From the NCBI GenBank assembly GCA_029012165.1, contig JAQXLO010000243.1, forward strand, positions 1 through 15,224: a stretch of 15,224 nucleotides of DNA, in the 5' to 3' direction. Shown piece after piece: positions 14,195 through 15,224 of this stretch. The stretch's first letter is position 1, and each line of letters starts with the position of its first letter. The notes under the pieces are model-generated. The model ran no database searches, had not been told where the DNA came from, and worked only from the letters and a program-made list of their open reading frames with translations. The DNA comes from Oscillospiraceae bacterium (GTDB taxonomy: Bacteria > Bacillota > Clostridia > Oscillospirales > Acutalibacteraceae). Both the position numbers and the translations under genes were made by a program.

Positions 14195-15224
14195 ATGGCA
14201 GTATTTAAACCCTTCCGTGCAATCCGTCCCGTGCCTGAGCACGCCGCAGAGGTTGCTGCGCTTCCCTACGATGTGATGAACAGCGATGAGGCACGAGAGA
14301 TGGTCAAGGGAAACCCCTACTCATTTCTTCATGTGGACAAGGCGGAAATCGACCTTCCCAAAGATATCGGTCTCTATGATGATGCTGTCTATGCCAAGGC
14401 GAAAGAAAACATGGAAAAGCTGATCTCTGACGGAATCTGTGTGCAGGATAGCGAGGCGTGTTTTTATATTTACCGCCAGACGATGAACGGACGCAGCCAG
14501 ACCGGTCTTGTCGGCTGCGCATCCATCGACGACTATATGCACAACATCATTAAAAAGCATGAGCTGACCCGTGCGGACAAGGAAGCTGACCGCATCCGCC
14601 ATGTGGACACTTGCGATGCAAATACGGGACCCATTTTCCTGTGCTACCGGGAAAATGACCGTATCGCTTCCTTAATTGAAGCGTGGAAGGCCGAACATAC
14701 GCCGGTGTATGATTTTGTCAGCGGCAATGTGGGCAACACCGTTTGGGTGGTGGATGATGCGGCTGTTTGCGAAAAGATCACCGCTCTGTTCGCCGATGTG
14801 CGCAGCTTCTATATCGCCGATGGGCACCATCGCTGCGCTTCCGCCGTTAAGGTCGGACAAAAGCGCCGTGCCGAAAAGCCGGACTACACCGGCGAAGAGG
14901 AGTTTAACTTCTTCCTTGCCGTACTTTTTCCGCAGAATGAATTGGAAATCATGGACTACAACCGTGTGATGAAAGATCTGGGCGGACACACCGCAGAGGA
15001 ATTTATGGCGCTGGTTTCGGAAAAATTCACAGTTGAGAAAGCACCTGTCTCTCCGTACAAGCCGGAATTGAAACACACTTTTGGTATGCTTCTGCAGGAT
15101 CAATGGTATGTACTGACCGCAAAGGACGGTACCTTTGACGCATCCAATCCCGTTGCACAGCTGGATGTCTCGATTTTGCAAAAGAATTTGATCGCACCGA
15201 TCCTCGGCATTGAGGATCCCAGAA
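14195..15224 (+). CDS. DUF1015 family protein (3' truncated by window edge)
   Basis: The frame is open to the window end (343 codons), so the C-terminus is missing. The start MAVFKPFRAIRP, PYDVMNSDEAR and NPYSFLHV are typical of DUF1015 (PF06245). HELTRADKEADRI and NTGPIFLCY follow. IADGHHRCASA (Asp209 to Arg213 in DGHHR) is the family's best-kept block and resembles the ATP-binding GHHR motif of ParB/sulfiredoxin-type domains. Function is unknown; I recall homologues lying next to serA and serC in Clostridia, so a role near serine synthesis is possible, and the genes after 15224 would tell. GAAAGGAG lies 9 nt before the ATG and only 15 nt separate it from GH2, so it belongs to the same gene chain. 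Confidence 0.88.
   Translation, partial: MAVFKPFRAIRPVPEHAAEVAALPYDVMNSDEAREMVKGNPYSFLHVDKAEIDLPKDIGLYDDAVYAKAKENMEKLISDGICVQDSEACFYIYRQTMNGRSQTGLVGCASIDDYMHNIIKKHELTRADKEADRIRHVDTCDANTGPIFLCYRENDRIASLIEAWKAEHTPVYDFVSGNVGNTVWVVDDAAVCEKITALFADVRSFYIADGHHRCASAVKVGQKRRAEKPDYTGEEEFNFFLAVLFPQNELEIMDYNRVMKDLGGHTAEEFMALVSEKFTVEKAPVSPYKPELKHTFGMLLQDQWYVLTAKDGTFDASNPVAQLDVSILQKNLIAPILGIEDPR

Overview
The window looks like chromosomal DNA of a spore-forming, low-to-mid GC Firmicute of the Clostridia, most like the Oscillospiraceae/Ruminococcaceae group. The support is a forespore sigma factor (SigG), a DnaD/DnaI-type Gram-positive primosome gene pair, strong AGGAGG-like ribosome binding sites, and Clostridia-style MnmA, AlaX and NagB proteins. 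The assignment is by inspection only. No mobile element, CRISPR array, rRNA or tRNA gene was seen.

Layout. (1) 1-2183, plus strand: the 3' part of mnmA (tRNA 2-thiolation) overlaps by 4 nt an AlaX-type alanyl-tRNA editing protein. (2) 2225-4081, minus strand: trpS followed by an Mrp-type Fe-S/ATPase gene, driven by a near-consensus promoter at 4129-4157 and ended by a hairpin at 2182-2210. (3) 4206-4859, plus strand: a HAD phosphatase whose promoter overlaps the trpS promoter back to back. (4) 4865-6578: three tandem dyad repeats, then a sugar-isomerase-like TIM-barrel gene and a DUF6807 gene, closed by a strong intrinsic terminator. (5) 6646-7413: sigG, whose ribosome binding site lies in the 3' arm of that terminator and whose TTG start lies in its U-tract. 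(6) 7522 to the window end: a tightly packed chain of nagB, a DnaD-like gene, a DnaI-like loader gene, tex, a cytoplasmic GH2 glycosidase and a DUF1015 gene cut by the window edge.

How the genes work together. The first two blocks serve translation fidelity: U34 thiolation, clearance of mischarged tRNA-Ala, and Trp-tRNA charging. The isomerase/DUF6807 pair is a candidate small carbohydrate module with its own control region. NagB and GH2 feed amino sugars and glycosides into central metabolism, yet share an apparent transcription unit with replication-restart and transcription factors. The two most interesting signals are the 22-23 bp periodic dyad array at 4865-4928 and the terminator hairpin that masks the sigG translation start.
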